A stretch of 64,000 nt of DNA from Robertmurraya korlensis (GTDB lineage: Bacteria > Bacillota > Bacilli > Bacillales > Cytobacillaceae), in contig NZ_JAMBNS010000006.1 in assembly GCF_023715225.1 (NCBI RefSeq), positions 1 through 64,000 on the forward strand, given 5' to 3'. Numbering within the stretch: the stretch's first letter is position 1; each line of letters opens with the position of its first letter. The notes below the pieces were generated by a model. It did no database searches and was not told the origin of the DNA. It saw only the letters and a program-made list of their open reading frames with translations. Shown here piece by piece: positions 52,954 through 62,895 of this stretch. The position numbers and the translations under genes were made by a program.

Positions 52954-54192
52954 GTGTTTATAGCTATCATATTTTTTCTGCTCATGTCTTTTTTTCTATC
53001 AGGAAGTGAAACGGCACTAACTGCGGTGAATAAAATGAAACTAAAGACAAAGGCAGAAGGCGGCGACAAAAAGGCGCAAAAGCTTTTAACACTTGTGTCT
53101 AATTTAGACGAACTAATTACAGCGATATTAATAGGTAACAATATAGCTAATATTATGCTTCCTACATTGGTTACCATTATTGCAATTGAGTACGGTTGGA
53201 ACGTGGGGATTGTGACAGGAATTTTAACGGTTGTATTAATTGTATTTGCTGAAGTATTGCCAAAGTCGATTGCTGCTAGTTTTGCTGATAAAATTGCCTT
53301 TCTCGTATTTCCAGTCATTCATTCTATTATGATCATACTAAAACCATTAACGTTTCTATTGTCACGTTTTACAAGAACTGTCATTAAGCTTTTAGAAAAG
53401 GAAGATAAGGATGGAGTGTCTATTTCAAAAGAAGAGCTAATTACTATGGTAGACATTGCAGCGACAGAAGGTACGTTTCAAAATGATGAGACGAAAAGTA
53501 TAAAAGGAGTTATTGATTTTTATAGCTTAGATGTTAGAGATGCATTAAAAACCCCACGAATGGAAATTCAAGGGATACCTTTTGACTCAACTTTTGAGGA
53601 AGCGAGAGAAGTAGTAATAAACAATCAATATACGAGATATCCGGTTTACAAAGAAAATATGGATAATATTGTAGGAGTCTTTCATTCAAAGGGCTTATTA
53701 TCTTGGTCTGTTGAACCAGATAAACCATTAGAGGATTTCACTGATAATTCCCCATTATTTGTATTTGAGTTTCACTCAATAGAAAAGATATTTAAAATGA
53801 TGCTAAAGGAACGCAAGCATCTTGCAATTGTGCTTGATGAATACGGGGGAACCAAGGGTATTATTACAAACGAGGATATTATAGAAGCCATGATTGGCCT
53901 TGAAATTAAAGATGAGACGGATGAAAATGAAGAAATATTAATCGATGAATTAACGGACTCTCATATTATTTGTAATGGAAAACTAGCATTAAGAAGATTA
54001 AATGAAGTGTTCAAAACCAAAATTCCTGAAGATGAAGATGTATTAACTGGATTTTTATTAAAAGAGATGGGACATTTCCCAGAAGAAGGGGAAACATTTG
54101 AATACCATCACCTCCACTTTGAAATGCTTGTAGTAGAGGATAATAAAATCAAGCAAATTGAAATTAAAAAGAAAACTCCCCCATTAGTGTAA
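52954..54192 (+). CDS. CorC/HlyC-family membrane protein with CBS domains
   Basis: About 412 residues: an N-terminal DUF21 domain with three to four membrane helices (LSGSETALTAVNKMKLK), two CBS domains (about 200-320), and a C-terminal CorC_HlyC domain (about 330-408). B. subtilis relatives such as MpfA (YhdP) export Mg2+. The longest frame opens with ATG 52900, but GTG 52954 is 7 nt after GGAGG and gives the usual short lead into the first helix. Confidence 0.88.
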   Translation: MFIAIIFFLLMSFFLSGSETALTAVNKMKLKTKAEGGDKKAQKLLTLVSNLDELITAILIGNNIANIMLPTLVTIIAIEYGWNVGIVTGILTVVLIVFAEVLPKSIAASFADKIAFLVFPVIHSIMIILKPLTFLLSRFTRTVIKLLEKEDKDGVSISKEELITMVDIAATEGTFQNDETKSIKGVIDFYSLDVRDALKTPRMEIQGIPFDSTFEEAREVVINNQYTRYPVYKENMDNIVGVFHSKGLLSWSVEPDKPLEDFTDNSPLFVFEFHSIEKIFKMMLKERKHLAIVLDEYGGTKGIITNEDIIEAMIGLEIKDETDENEEILIDELTDSHIICNGKLALRRLNEVFKTKIPEDEDVLTGFLLKEMGHFPEEGETFEYHHLHFEMLVVEDNKIKQIEIKKKTPPLV

Positions 54193-54224
54193 AAAACTCC
54201 GTTGCCTTAGCAACGGAGTTTTTA
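54192..54224. terminator. Bidirectional terminator
   Basis: AAAAACTCCGTTGC and GCAACGGAGTTTTT with a 4-nt loop between convergent genes. Confidence 0.93.
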
Positions 54225-54230
54225 CTATAA

Positions 54231-55586
54231 CTAACCAATAATAATACGTTCTTTAGGATAATGGAATTTTTCTTTAACAGGGTTTCCACGAATGATAAAT
54301 AAGAAGGAGAAAATGCCGATACGACCAATAAACATGACCAAAATGATGACTAGCTTACTGGCGGTACTTAAATCAGCTGTGATCCCCATTGATAATCCCG
54401 TTGTACCAAAAGCTGAGCTAACTTCAAAAATAATTTCCATTAAACCAATTGAAGGCTCTAGAATAGCCAATATAATGACAGAAGCTGAACAAATCATTAC
54501 TGCCGTTGTGATAACAATATATGATTTAAGAATGTCTTCTTGCAATATTTCTTTTTTAAACACTTTTATCGTATCTCGACCTTTTGCATATGTAAATATA
54601 CTTAACATCATTATTGCAAAAGTGGTAGTTCGAATCCCTCCACCTACACTGCTTGGTGAGGCACCGATAAACATGAGAATACATAAAACTAGGAGGGTAG
54701 GTGTTGTAAATTCACTTACATCCATGGTCGCTAAACCACCATTTCTAGTCGTAACCGATTGGAACAATGCGTAAAAAAATGATTCATGCCAAGATTTCCC
54801 TGAGAAAAAATGGTTATACTCAAAAAGAATAATGAGTAAAGTTCCACCAATAACTAGAAGGAAAAAAGTTGTGGATGTAACTTTTGAAAATAAACTAAAT
54901 CGAAAAAGGCTATCTCCTCTACGAAATAAAAAGTGTCGAACCTCAATTAGAACAGGAAAACCGATAGCACCAAGAATTAAAAGGATGATGTTAACGAGTT
55001 GAACAAAATAATCATTAGCATATGGAAGTAGGGACTGACCGGTAATATCAAATCCAGCGTTCGTGGTCGCACTGACACTCATGAAAAAGCCATGTAAAAA
55101 AGCTTCCTGCCAATTAGGATAATAATTAACTAAGTAAATGCCGAGTATTACACTTCCAATGATCTCGATAAAGATAATAAGATAAAGAATTTGTCTCATC
55201 AGTTGAACCAGACCTGACAGAGTAGACTGATTTTGATCTGTCATAATTAACTTTCGTTCACGAAGTCCAATTTTCTTTCCCATTAGAAGCCAAATAAATG
55301 TGCCTAGTGTCATAATCCCAATTCCACCGAATTGAAGGATGAAAGCAAAAATGAATGTACCTGTCACACTTAGCTTTTCTGAGATAGAAATGGTAGAAAG
55401 TCCTGTAACACTTACCGCACTAGCGGAGGTAAACAATGCATCTATAAAGGAAATGTCCTCTCCGGGTTTCAATGTAACTGGAAGCATTAATAGTACAGTT
55501 GAGATAACCACTGCAAGTACGTAAAATAACACAATGATTTGAACAGATGATAGCTTTTCCATAAAGATTTTCGAGCTAATTTTCAT
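54231..55586 (-). CDS. ktrD: Ktr-type potassium uptake channel subunit
   Basis: A 451-residue TrkH/KtrB-superfamily protein with four M1-P-M2 repeats. The P-loops are visible as SVTGLST, TTNAGFD, TTRNGGLAT and GTTGLSMG, each with the selectivity glycine. Length fits KtrB/KtrD. No KtrA/KtrC regulatory gene is adjacent, which is the usual arrangement for ktrD, so I favour KtrD over KtrB. Regulation by c-di-AMP is known for partners of this family. Confidence 0.82.
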   Translation of the reverse strand: MKISSKIFMEKLSSVQIIVLFYVLAVVISTVLLMLPVTLKPGEDISFIDALFTSASAVSVTGLSTISISEKLSVTGTFIFAFILQFGGIGIMTLGTFIWLLMGKKIGLRERKLIMTDQNQSTLSGLVQLMRQILYLIIFIEIIGSVILGIYLVNYYPNWQEAFLHGFFMSVSATTNAGFDITGQSLLPYANDYFVQLVNIILLILGAIGFPVLIEVRHFLFRRGDSLFRFSLFSKVTSTTFFLLVIGGTLLIILFEYNHFFSGKSWHESFFYALFQSVTTRNGGLATMDVSEFTTPTLLVLCILMFIGASPSSVGGGIRTTTFAIMMLSIFTYAKGRDTIKVFKKEILQEDILKSYIVITTAVMICSASVIILAILEPSIGLMEIIFEVSSAFGTTGLSMGITADLSTASKLVIILVMFIGRIGIFSFLFIIRGNPVKEKFHYPKERIIIG

Positions 55587-55638
55587 AATAAACCTCTTTA
55601 AAAATATTCTAAACTTATTGTTGTTCCCATAAGTTCCA

Positions 55639-55667
55639 ATTATACAAAAGATATGGGTAATCGGGAA
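55639..55667 (-). promoter_or_regulatory. Promoter of the Ktr gene
   Basis: On the minus strand TTCCCG (55667-55662), 17 bp and TATAAT (55644-55639). Confidence 0.5.
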
Positions 55668-55842
55668 GTAGTTTGTTTAATACCCCATCATAGGTAAGGA
55701 ACCTCCTAATATATGAATCTATTATTATTTTAACAGAGTATATATAGAAATAATGGTAAATATCATATTATTTGTAACTTTATCCAATTCTAATCGTATA
55801 GTTTACTACAAGTGCTAAATAAGGAAAGAAAGAAGGGCGAAA

Positions 55843-56781
55843 ATGACTCAATATGCTCTAGAAGTTCATAACCTTACAAAGAAAATAGGAAAAAAATTGA
55901 TTGTTGAAAATGTAACTTTTCAAATTGAAAAAGGAGAAATCTTTGGTTTACTAGGACCAAATGGAGCGGGGAAAACAACCATCATTCGGATGATTGTCCA
56001 CTTAATTAATCGCACAGAAGGAAAAGTCATGATAAATGGATATGATTTAGATCAATCCTTCAAAGAAGCATTGGGAGAAATAGGGGCCATTGTAGAAAAT
56101 CCTGAATTTTATAAATATATGAGTGGGATGAAAAATCTTAAGCATTATATGAGAATGGCCACAAAGGATGTTTCGGTTGAACGGCTTGAAGAGGTCATAC
56201 GTTTGGTTGGTCTGGAACAAGCAATCCATCAGAAAGTAAGAACGTATTCGCTAGGTATGAGACAAAGACTTGGTGTAGCTCAGGCTTTGTTACATAGTCC
56301 AAGTATTCTCATTCTTGATGAACCAACAAATGGGCTTGACCCACAAGGAATAAGAGAATTTCGTGATTATTTAAGATTATTAGTGAATCAAGGTATTTCT
56401 GTATTAGTCTCCTCCCATTTGCTCTCAGAAATGGAACTGATGTGTGATCGGTTTGCCATTATAGAAAAAGGTAGGCTGACTCATATCTCCCGTATGGATG
56501 AAACAGTCCAACTAGGCAGTCAAACAAAGCAACATGTGATGTTTGAGGTTGATAACGCTGAGCAGGCATTTAACCTACTAGTAAATCAAAATTTGGGAGA
56601 AGGCTGGAACATAGAGGCTGGTTTTATTTATGCATCTATGGATCGGGAAACAGTTGCTAAGGCAAATCAGCTATTCGTCTCTAACGGATTACAAGTATAT
56701 GAAATTTCTTATTTAAAAGCATCGCTTGAAGATCGCTTCCTTGAGATTACAAATAAAGAAAAGAAGGAGCAATCGATATGA
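55843..56781 (+). CDS. ABC transporter ATPase (ABC-2 exporter)
   Basis: A 312-residue ATPase: Walker A GPNGAGKTT, signature YSLGMRQRLG, Walker B LILDEPTNGLDPQG. Strikingly similar in motif detail to the ATPase at 37373-38281, so the two pairs are probably duplicates. Overlaps the permease by 4 bp (ATGA). No SGNH hydrolase accompanies this pair. Confidence 0.9.
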   Translation: MTQYALEVHNLTKKIGKKLIVENVTFQIEKGEIFGLLGPNGAGKTTIIRMIVHLINRTEGKVMINGYDLDQSFKEALGEIGAIVENPEFYKYMSGMKNLKHYMRMATKDVSVERLEEVIRLVGLEQAIHQKVRTYSLGMRQRLGVAQALLHSPSILILDEPTNGLDPQGIREFRDYLRLLVNQGISVLVSSHLLSEMELMCDRFAIIEKGRLTHISRMDETVQLGSQTKQHVMFEVDNAEQAFNLLVNQNLGEGWNIEAGFIYASMDRETVAKANQLFVSNGLQVYEISYLKASLEDRFLEITNKEKKEQSI

Positions 56782-57725
56782 TCGGATTGATTCAAAATGA
56801 AATGATAAAAATCTTCGAGAAACGTGCAAGCTGGATTTATATGGCCATACTAATTGTTGCAATGCTGATTGGTGGATTTATTTATCAAAGAATTAATGGA
56901 GAAGCCGATGAAAATTGGCGTGAAAATTTAGAAGTACTGAATGCTCAGTATAGACAAGAAATTGAACAAACTCCCGCCGACCAAGATCCAACATGGCTAA
57001 AAGATCAAATTAAACAAAATGAGAGATTTCTTGAGAAAAATATAAATCCAACGACAAAATCCAATTGGCATTTTATGAACGATGTCGTGATAGGTGTAAC
57101 AACTCTTGTCACCTTGTTTTCTGTTATTGTAGCAAGTGCGGTAGTCGCTGCAGAGTTTTCAGATGGAACAATAAAACAGCTGCTCATTAGACCACATAAA
57201 AGATGGAAAATCTTATTGTCAAAATATGTTGCGGTTTTATTTTACGCAATTATATTAATGGCCACATTATTTGTCTCAGGACTCATAGTAGGGATTGTAT
57301 TTTTTGGTCTAGGAGACTTTCATACACCATTTTTTGAATATACGCTAGATGGACAAAAAGAGGCCGTACTTGGTACACAGTTTCTTTTGAAGACAGTCTA
57401 TTTTCTTCCTAGTTTGCTAATGATCACAACGATTTCTTTTATGCTGTCCACTCTTTTTAAAAGCCAGGCTGTAGCTGTAGGGGTAGGGATTTTTGTTCTA
57501 TTTGTTTCAACTACATTAGGTGGACTTATTATCATGCTCGCCGAAGAGTATACTTGGGCAAAGTTCCTTATTTTTCCTCATCTAGACTTAACCGTGTTTG
57601 CATTCCAAGATAAGATTTTGCAAAATATTACCTTAACAGGTTCCCTACTGATTCTTACTGCATATTATATTGTGTTTATGATCTCGACGTTTGTTTATTT
57701 TCAAAAACGTGATGTGAGTATTTAA
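56778..57725 (+). CDS. ABC-2 type permease
   Basis: A 315-residue permease with one N-terminal helix, an extracellular loop of about 75 residues (including QDPTWLKDQIKQNERFLEKN), and five further helices. The coupling block FSDGTIKQLLIRPHKRWKILLSKYVA closely parallels that of 38274-39254. Works with the upstream ATPase; substrate unknown. Confidence 0.88.
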   Translation: MIGLIQNEMIKIFEKRASWIYMAILIVAMLIGGFIYQRINGEADENWRENLEVLNAQYRQEIEQTPADQDPTWLKDQIKQNERFLEKNINPTTKSNWHFMNDVVIGVTTLVTLFSVIVASAVVAAEFSDGTIKQLLIRPHKRWKILLSKYVAVLFYAIILMATLFVSGLIVGIVFFGLGDFHTPFFEYTLDGQKEAVLGTQFLLKTVYFLPSLLMITTISFMLSTLFKSQAVAVGVGIFVLFVSTTLGGLIIMLAEEYTWAKFLIFPHLDLTVFAFQDKILQNITLTGSLLILTAYYIVFMISTFVYFQKRDVSI

Positions 57726-57743
57726 TTCCTATAAAACAAGGAG

Positions 57744-57774
57744 AGAGGTAGATAATAGCTACCTCTTTTCTTTT
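57744..57774 (+). terminator. Terminator of the second ABC-2 pair
   Basis: AGAGGTAG and CTACCTCT with a 7-nt loop, then TTTCTTTTT. Confidence 0.8.
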
Positions 57775-57825
57775 TGTGATAAAGTAGGTGTAGCATTTCT
57801 TAACGAAAGAGAGTGTTATAGGAAA

Positions 57826-59007
57826 ATGACAAACAAACTATATTATGAAAATGTGTATCAGTCCATATTTGTAGCAACTGTTACGAAAAGTGAAGACGAT
57901 TATATTGTTCTAAGTGAGACCGCGTTTTATCCTACTGGTGGAGGGCAACCATGTGATACGGGAACGATTAATGGAATATTAGTTTCGAATGTGGAAGAAG
58001 TGGATGGAGAAATTCGTCATTATATGAATGACTACATTTCTGTTGGTTCTAAAGTAGAGGGAATTATTGATTGGGAAAAAAGGTTTGATCATATGCAGCA
58101 ACATGCTGGACAGCATATCCTTACTGCCGCATTTGAAGAGCTATATGGTTATGAAACCATCAGTTTTCATCTTGGGTCAGAAAAAATAACAATCGATCTT
58201 AATGTAGAAAATATCTCATCTACTGAATTGGAGAAAGTTGAGCAATTAGCAAATCAGATTATTCTGGAACAAAGAAAAATAGAGACTAAATGGGTTTCGA
58301 AAGAGGAAGTAAACCAATATCCGTTGCGGAAAATTCTTTCAGTTGAAGAAAATATCCGCTTAGTAATCATTCCAGAATTTGATTATAACGGGTGTGGAGG
58401 TACGCATCCACAAAATACAGGTGAGGTGCAAGCAATTACTATCTTGGGTACTGAACGACAAAAGAAAAAAACAAGGGTTGAGTTTGTATGTGGTCAACGG
58501 GTTCGAAAGCAGATTCATAATAAGACTAATGTTGTATCAAAGTTAACAAGTCTCTTACATGCACCTCAAAATGAACTTGAAACTGCTGCCCTCCGACTCA
58601 TTGATAGAAATAAGACACTTGAAAAAGAAATAAAGATATTGAAAGATAATATATTACAGTTTGAAGCTCAGGACTTATTAAAAGATGCAATAAAAGTTGC
58701 GGATCATAGAGTCGTTCAAGCTAGTTTTGCAGATAAGAGCCTTCAAGAGCTTCAAACTATTGCTCGAAATGTTTTGGCTTTTGATTCCGAAGTCAATGTG
58801 CTTTTCGTTTCAGAGATAAATGGGAAACTTCAATTTTTGTGCCAAAGAGAAAAGTCAATTATTAATATGAAGAATCTGGCTCAATCGATCTTACCAGTAA
58901 TCAATGGAAGGGGAGGAGGAAATGAAAAACAGGCACAAGGAGGTGGAGAGTCTAAAACAATAACTTCCGAAGCACTCCTTACAATGCTGTTACATCAATT
59001 AAAGTAA
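57826..59007 (+). CDS. AlaX-type alanyl-tRNA editing protein (with DHHA1 domain)
   Basis: A 393-residue stand-alone editing protein that hydrolyses Ser- or Gly-tRNA-Ala. The zinc site is visible: His89, His93 and His97 in the HMQQHAGQH stretch and Cys189/His193 in CGGTHPQ. A coiled region precedes a C-terminal DHHA1-like domain ending with GRGGGNEKQAQGGG. This is the long (AlaX-L) form, in which DHHA1 helps bind tRNA. It lies 70 bp from nos on the same strand. Confidence 0.9.
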   Translation: MTNKLYYENVYQSIFVATVTKSEDDYIVLSETAFYPTGGGQPCDTGTINGILVSNVEEVDGEIRHYMNDYISVGSKVEGIIDWEKRFDHMQQHAGQHILTAAFEELYGYETISFHLGSEKITIDLNVENISSTELEKVEQLANQIILEQRKIETKWVSKEEVNQYPLRKILSVEENIRLVIIPEFDYNGCGGTHPQNTGEVQAITILGTERQKKKTRVEFVCGQRVRKQIHNKTNVVSKLTSLLHAPQNELETAALRLIDRNKTLEKEIKILKDNILQFEAQDLLKDAIKVADHRVVQASFADKSLQELQTIARNVLAFDSEVNVLFVSEINGKLQFLCQREKSIINMKNLAQSILPVINGRGGGNEKQAQGGGESKTITSEALLTMLLHQLK

Positions 59008-59073
59008 ATATACCAAGTAAGATCTAAGGTTACAATAATATTATTATGTTAACTAAAACGCGAGGGATTATCA

Positions 59074-60162
59074 TTGAATGTAGATTTATTCCAAAAAGCA
59101 GAAGAGTTTATCAATCTTTGCTATTTAGAACTAGAAAAAGATCATGTTACTCTGTTAGACAGAGTGGAGGAAGTAAAAAGTTCGATTCTTAAGACGGGAA
59201 CATATGAACATACATATGAAGAACTTTCCCATGGAGCAAAGATGGCATGGAGAAATAGTAATAAATGTATTGGACGATTATTTTGGGAGTCATTGATTGT
59301 TAAAGATTATCGTCATTTAAATCATACCGACGAGATCATCCATGCACTTTTCGAACATATCAAATTTGCAACAAACAATGGTCATATTAGACCGACTATT
59401 TCTATTTTCAAACAAGAAACAAAGGAACACTCTATACGCATTTGGAACCACCAGCTTGTTCGATATGCCGGATATGATACGCAGAACGGGCTAATTGGAG
59501 ATCCTCATTCTATTCCATTTACAAAAGTGTGTGAAGAACTTGGGTGGGAGGGGAACCATACCAATTATGACCTTTTACCCCTAGTCGTTCAAGTCAATCA
59601 GGAAAAACCAAATTGGAGAAATATCCCTCCGAGTCTTGTACTTGAGGTCAATCTTTCACATCCGGAATATGAGTGGTTTGAAGAGCTAGAATTAAAGTGG
59701 TATGGTGTACCGATGATTGCTGATATGCGTCTTGAAATTGGAGGAATCCAATACACGGCTGCCCCATTTAATGGCTGGTATATGGGAACAGAAATAGGAG
59801 CTAGAAATTTAGCCGATGAAGACCGATACAATGTGTTGCCTTTAGTTGCAGATAACATGAAATTAGATATGGCAAGAAACAGTAGTCTTTGGAAGGATCA
59901 AGCGCTACTTGAGGTGAATCGAGCAGTTCTATTTTCCTATAAAAAGGCTGGAGTAAGTATTGTTGATCATCACACCGCAGCGGCTCAGTTTAAGTTGTTT
60001 GAAGAAAGAGAGAAAGGGAAAAACCGGAAATTAACTGGAAATTGGACTTGGTTAATTCCCCCTGTCTCTCCCGCATTAACGCATATTTTTCACCAGCAAT
60101 ATGATAATAGCACTCAATTGCCTAATTATTTTTATCAAGTCGTTCCTTACGAAAAGAAATAG
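59074..60162 (+). CDS. nos: Nitric oxide synthase oxygenase
   Basis: A 362-residue bacterial NOS consisting only of the oxygenase domain. The heme thiolate ligand is Cys65 in [13 protein letters not shown], and the arginine-binding Glu240 is in [12 protein letters not shown]. It makes NO from arginine using electrons from unrelated reductases, which protects bacilli from oxidative stress and antibiotics. No reductase gene is adjacent. TTG start at 59074 is preceded by a weak GAGGGATT site. A 13-bp AT-rich hairpin (60151-60181) follows the stop. Confidence 0.95.
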   Translation: MNVDLFQKAEEFINLCYLELEKDHVTLLDRVEEVKSSILKTGTYEHTYEELSHGAKMAWRNSNKCIGRLFWESLIVKDYRHLNHTDEIIHALFEHIKFATNNGHIRPTISIFKQETKEHSIRIWNHQLVRYAGYDTQNGLIGDPHSIPFTKVCEELGWEGNHTNYDLLPLVVQVNQEKPNWRNIPPSLVLEVNLSHPEYEWFEELELKWYGVPMIADMRLEIGGIQYTAAPFNGWYMGTEIGARNLADEDRYNVLPLVADNMKLDMARNSSLWKDQALLEVNRAVLFSYKKAGVSIVDHHTAAAQFKLFEEREKGKNRKLTGNWTWLIPPVSPALTHIFHQQYDNSTQLPNYFYQVVPYEKK

Positions 60163-60181
60163 AATTTGTCTATTTCTTTTC
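60151..60181 (+). terminator. AT-rich hairpin after nos
   Basis: GAAAAGAAATAGA and TCTATTTCTTTTC form a perfect 13-bp stem with a 5-nt loop; the following bases are T-rich only in part. It overlaps the last nos codons. Confidence 0.6.
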
Positions 60182-60262
60182 ATTTAAAATAAAACGCTTC
60201 CATATCAAAAGAACTATTGTTAATATAGGTATAAAGTACAACCTATAAATGGGGGAGCAATC

Positions 60263-61954
60263 ATGAATATTACTGTTCGAAAAAAAATTATAGGTAGTTT
60301 TGTTATTGTTTTAGTTATGTTAGTAGTTGTAGCAAGTGCTGGGATTATTCAACTTTATTCAGTAAACAATACGTATCAATCCTTCTTAAAAGATGAAGTG
60401 GGTCAAAAGCTAGAAGTGAAGAACTTACAAGAGCAAATGATTAGAAAATCAGCAGCCGTTCGGAGCTTCCTACTCACCGGAGAAGCTGATTATCTTACAG
60501 AATACGATGAGGCAGTAAAGAACTTTGATAACTCTATGAAGAAATTAAAAACAACAATCACTGATAAGGAGTTATTAAATACGTTAATGGCTCTTGAGGA
60601 AATGTCAAAAAATGATTCGAAGTTTGCTCAAGACCAAATACAAATGAAAAAAGACAATGATGAATTAGGTTATTTAATTCTTGCAAAATCAACTGCACAA
60701 ACGTTAGGTATGCAATTTAATGCAAAAGTTAGTGAACTTCTATCTATTCAAGAAAAACATTTAGACCATGCAAGTAGCTTGACCACTAATAAGATAGATA
60801 GAATTGTTACAATAATGATTGTTATTAGTGTAGCCGCGATTCTTGTCGCATTAGCATTAGCGACGATTATTAGTCTACAGATTGCAAAACCAATTGTTCA
60901 TGCATCTAAGGCTATTGAGAAGGTTGCGAGCGGAGACCTTTCTATCGAAGAAATACAAGTGAAGAATAAAGATGAAATAGGGGCAATGATACAATCTGTC
61001 AACTTAATGGTTTCTGGATTAAGAGAAGTAGTTGTTCAAGTAAGAGATTCATCAGCACAAGTTGCAGCTAGTAGTGAACAGCTAAGTACAAGTGCACAGG
61101 GCAGTACTCAAGCAAGTGAACAAATTTCTCATATTGTTGAACAAAACTCTGAAGGTATGGATCTGCAACTGCAACATTTAACCCAAATTCACGCATTAAT
61201 TGAAGAGATGTCTAGTAATATCAGTTTAATTACAAAAAGTAGTGAGAAAATGCTCGTTACAGCAGATAATACGTTTCAAGTTACTGATCAAGGAGCATTA
61301 TCTATTGAAAAAGTAGTTAACCAAATGAATCTTATTAATGATGGAGTTTTGAATGCTTCAGAAATTATTCGTCAGTTAGGAAGACGCTCCAATGAAATTA
61401 CTTCTATTTTAAATATGATTACCACCGTAGCAGATCAGACGAATTTACTAGCGTTAAATGCAGCAATCGAAGCAGCGAGAGCAGGCGAACATGGCAAGGG
61501 ATTTGCTGTAGTTGCAGACGAAGTAAGAAAGCTCGCAGAGGAATCAAAAAAATCAGCTGATCAAATTACAAAGATGATTTCTTATATTCAATCTGAAACG
61601 GACCTAGCTGTTTCTGCAATGGAAGAACAATCTCACAAAGTATCAGAAGGATTCGAATATAGTCAAGATGCAAAGAAAGCGTTTGCTCTTATTGGAGAGT
61701 CAATGGGAGATGTAATTGAAAAGGTTTCAGACGTTTCATGTGCCATCGAGCTACTAAGTATGCATAGTACTAATGTCGTGCGAGCAATTGACGAGGTCAA
61801 AGGAATCGCAGAGGAAAGCGTTGTAACAACTAGAGAAGTAGCAGCCGGAACCGAAGAAAACGTTGCTACTCTCCAAGAAGTAACCGCAAGTGCTCAAGAC
61901 CTATCAGGAATGGCAGAAACCTTACAACAGCTAGTGCGCCGATTTAAGATATAA
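60263..61954 (+). CDS. Methyl-accepting chemotaxis protein
   Basis: A 563-residue receptor: membrane helix at about 10-30, an extracellular helical sensor of about 150 residues, a second helix near 185-207, HAMP (about 208-262), then a long signalling coiled coil. The kinase-control tip is intact ([20 protein letters not shown] followed by [17 protein letters not shown]). The small helical sensor region resembles CHASE3/4-helix-bundle types; ligand unknown. ATG at 60263 follows GGGGGAGC. Confidence 0.93.
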   Translation: MNITVRKKIIGSFVIVLVMLVVVASAGIIQLYSVNNTYQSFLKDEVGQKLEVKNLQEQMIRKSAAVRSFLLTGEADYLTEYDEAVKNFDNSMKKLKTTITDKELLNTLMALEEMSKNDSKFAQDQIQMKKDNDELGYLILAKSTAQTLGMQFNAKVSELLSIQEKHLDHASSLTTNKIDRIVTIMIVISVAAILVALALATIISLQIAKPIVHASKAIEKVASGDLSIEEIQVKNKDEIGAMIQSVNLMVSGLREVVVQVRDSSAQVAASSEQLSTSAQGSTQASEQISHIVEQNSEGMDLQLQHLTQIHALIEEMSSNISLITKSSEKMLVTADNTFQVTDQGALSIEKVVNQMNLINDGVLNASEIIRQLGRRSNEITSILNMITTVADQTNLLALNAAIEAARAGEHGKGFAVVADEVRKLAEESKKSADQITKMISYIQSETDLAVSAMEEQSHKVSEGFEYSQDAKKAFALIGESMGDVIEKVSDVSCAIELLSMHSTNVVRAIDEVKGIAEESVVTTREVAAGTEENVATLQEVTASAQDLSGMAETLQQLVRRFKI

Positions 61955-62000
61955 AATAGAACAGCATCCTAGTCTCAACTAGGTGCTGTTCTATTTTATT
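61953..62000 (+). terminator. Terminator of the chemotaxis receptor gene
   Basis: AAAATAGAACAGCA and TGCTGTTCTATTTT enclose a second small stem (CCTAGT/ACTAGG) and run into T residues. The stem begins at the stop codon. Confidence 0.85.
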
Positions 62001-62044
62001 TTATATGATATAATGAGTTCGATATTATAAACTACATACGAAGA

Positions 62045-62131
62045 AACCACAAGGGGAGCGTTATGCTGAGAGTGAACGTTTGTTCTGACCCTTTGAACCT
62101 GTTAGATAATTCTAGCGCAGGGATGTGGACT
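62045..62131 (+). promoter_or_regulatory. thiT leader: TPP riboswitch
   Basis: The THI-box is complete: ACAAGGGGAGC, then TGCTGAGAGTGAACG, then GACCCTTTGAACCTG, then AGATAATTCTAGCGCAGGGA. P1 pairs CCACA with TGTGG. It binds thiamine pyrophosphate and controls thiT downstream. Confidence 0.95.
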
Positions 62132-62165
62132 GACTGAATTATTCGTGCAATGATGTCTATCTACG

Positions 62166-62201
62166 CTCTCCTTGAGGTTTCAAAAAAAGGGGAGATTTTT
62201 T
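62166..62201 (+). terminator. TPP expression platform overlapping the thiT ribosome site
   Basis: TCTCCTT (62167-62173) pairs with GGGGAGA (62189-62195) and a T-run follows (62196-62201). The right arm contains the ribosome site AAGGGGAG (62187-62194), so folding this hairpin both ends transcription and hides the site. Confidence 0.7.
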
Positions 62202-62202
62202 T

Positions 62203-62799
62203 ATGGGAAACAAACGACTAATTATGATGATCGAAGCGTCTTTTTTTGCAGCTTTTGCACTAATTCTTGACCTTCTACCCTCGATCAAGCTATCGCCTAA
62301 TATTTCTATTTCGTTTGCGATGGTACCGATTTTAATTATTGCTTTTAGATGGGGATTCATTGCTGCTACCGCTTCTGGCTTTTTATGGGGACTATTACAA
62401 ATTGCTATGGGTGATGCTTATATTCTAACTCCGTTACAGGGATTCATTGAGTATTTTCTTGCCTTTGCGTTTATTGGATTTGCAGGTTTCTTTATGAAAA
62501 AAATTCAGGCCGCACTAACTGAAAATAAGAAGAAAGCCCTTCAATGGATCATAGTTGCCACATTCGTTGGAAGTGCGGCTCGTTATTTTTGGCATTTTAT
62601 CGCGGGATTTTTATTCTGGGGAGAATATGCACCGGAAGGGATGTCTCCATTCTTGTTTTCACTAGGCGTGAACGGTGGGACAATGATTGGGGCAGCCATT
62701 TATTGTTCGGTTATTTTATTCCTGTTAGTATCTAGCTCACCAAGATTCCTTCTCCACAAAAGGGTATCCTCTTCAGAAACCATGAAAAAAATATCGTAA
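62203..62799 (+). CDS. thiT: Thiamine ECF transporter substrate-binding subunit
   Basis: A 198-residue membrane protein with six helices, the ThiT (YuaJ) S-component. The family motifs AxxxG-like helix 1 (EASFFAAFALILDLLPS), W-rich thiamine site (GFLWGLLQI, then FWGEYAPEGM) and length agree. It binds thiamine and joins the shared EcfAA'T module encoded elsewhere. The TPP riboswitch immediately upstream confirms the assignment. Confidence 0.95.
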   Translation: MGNKRLIMMIEASFFAAFALILDLLPSIKLSPNISISFAMVPILIIAFRWGFIAATASGFLWGLLQIAMGDAYILTPLQGFIEYFLAFAFIGFAGFFMKKIQAALTENKKKALQWIIVATFVGSAARYFWHFIAGFLFWGEYAPEGMSPFLFSLGVNGGTMIGAAIYCSVILFLLVSSSPRFLLHKRVSSSETMKKIS

Positions 62800-62803
62800 T
62801 CGC

Positions 62804-62834
62804 AAACTCGCCCAATGTATGGGCGAGTTTTTTA
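62804..62834 (+). terminator. Terminator of thiT
   Basis: AAACTCGCCCA and TGGGCGAGTTT with a 5-nt loop and T-run. Confidence 0.9.
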
Positions 62835-62895
62835 GTATGGTTTTTCCTCAATGAGAGAAACTATTCCAATAACAAATTTTCAAATGGAGGATTTT

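Noticed and set aside
52866-54774. Long frames opposite the CorC-type and Ktr genes (52866-53318 -, 54292-54774 +)
   Set aside because: Antisense shadows of membrane protein genes; sequences consist of repeated I/T/N stretches typical of complemented hydrophobic codons.
55669-55720. Very short frame MMGY behind AGGAGG upstream of the Ktr gene (minus strand)
   Set aside because: It lies upstream of the better promoter, only four codons long, so chance is likely.
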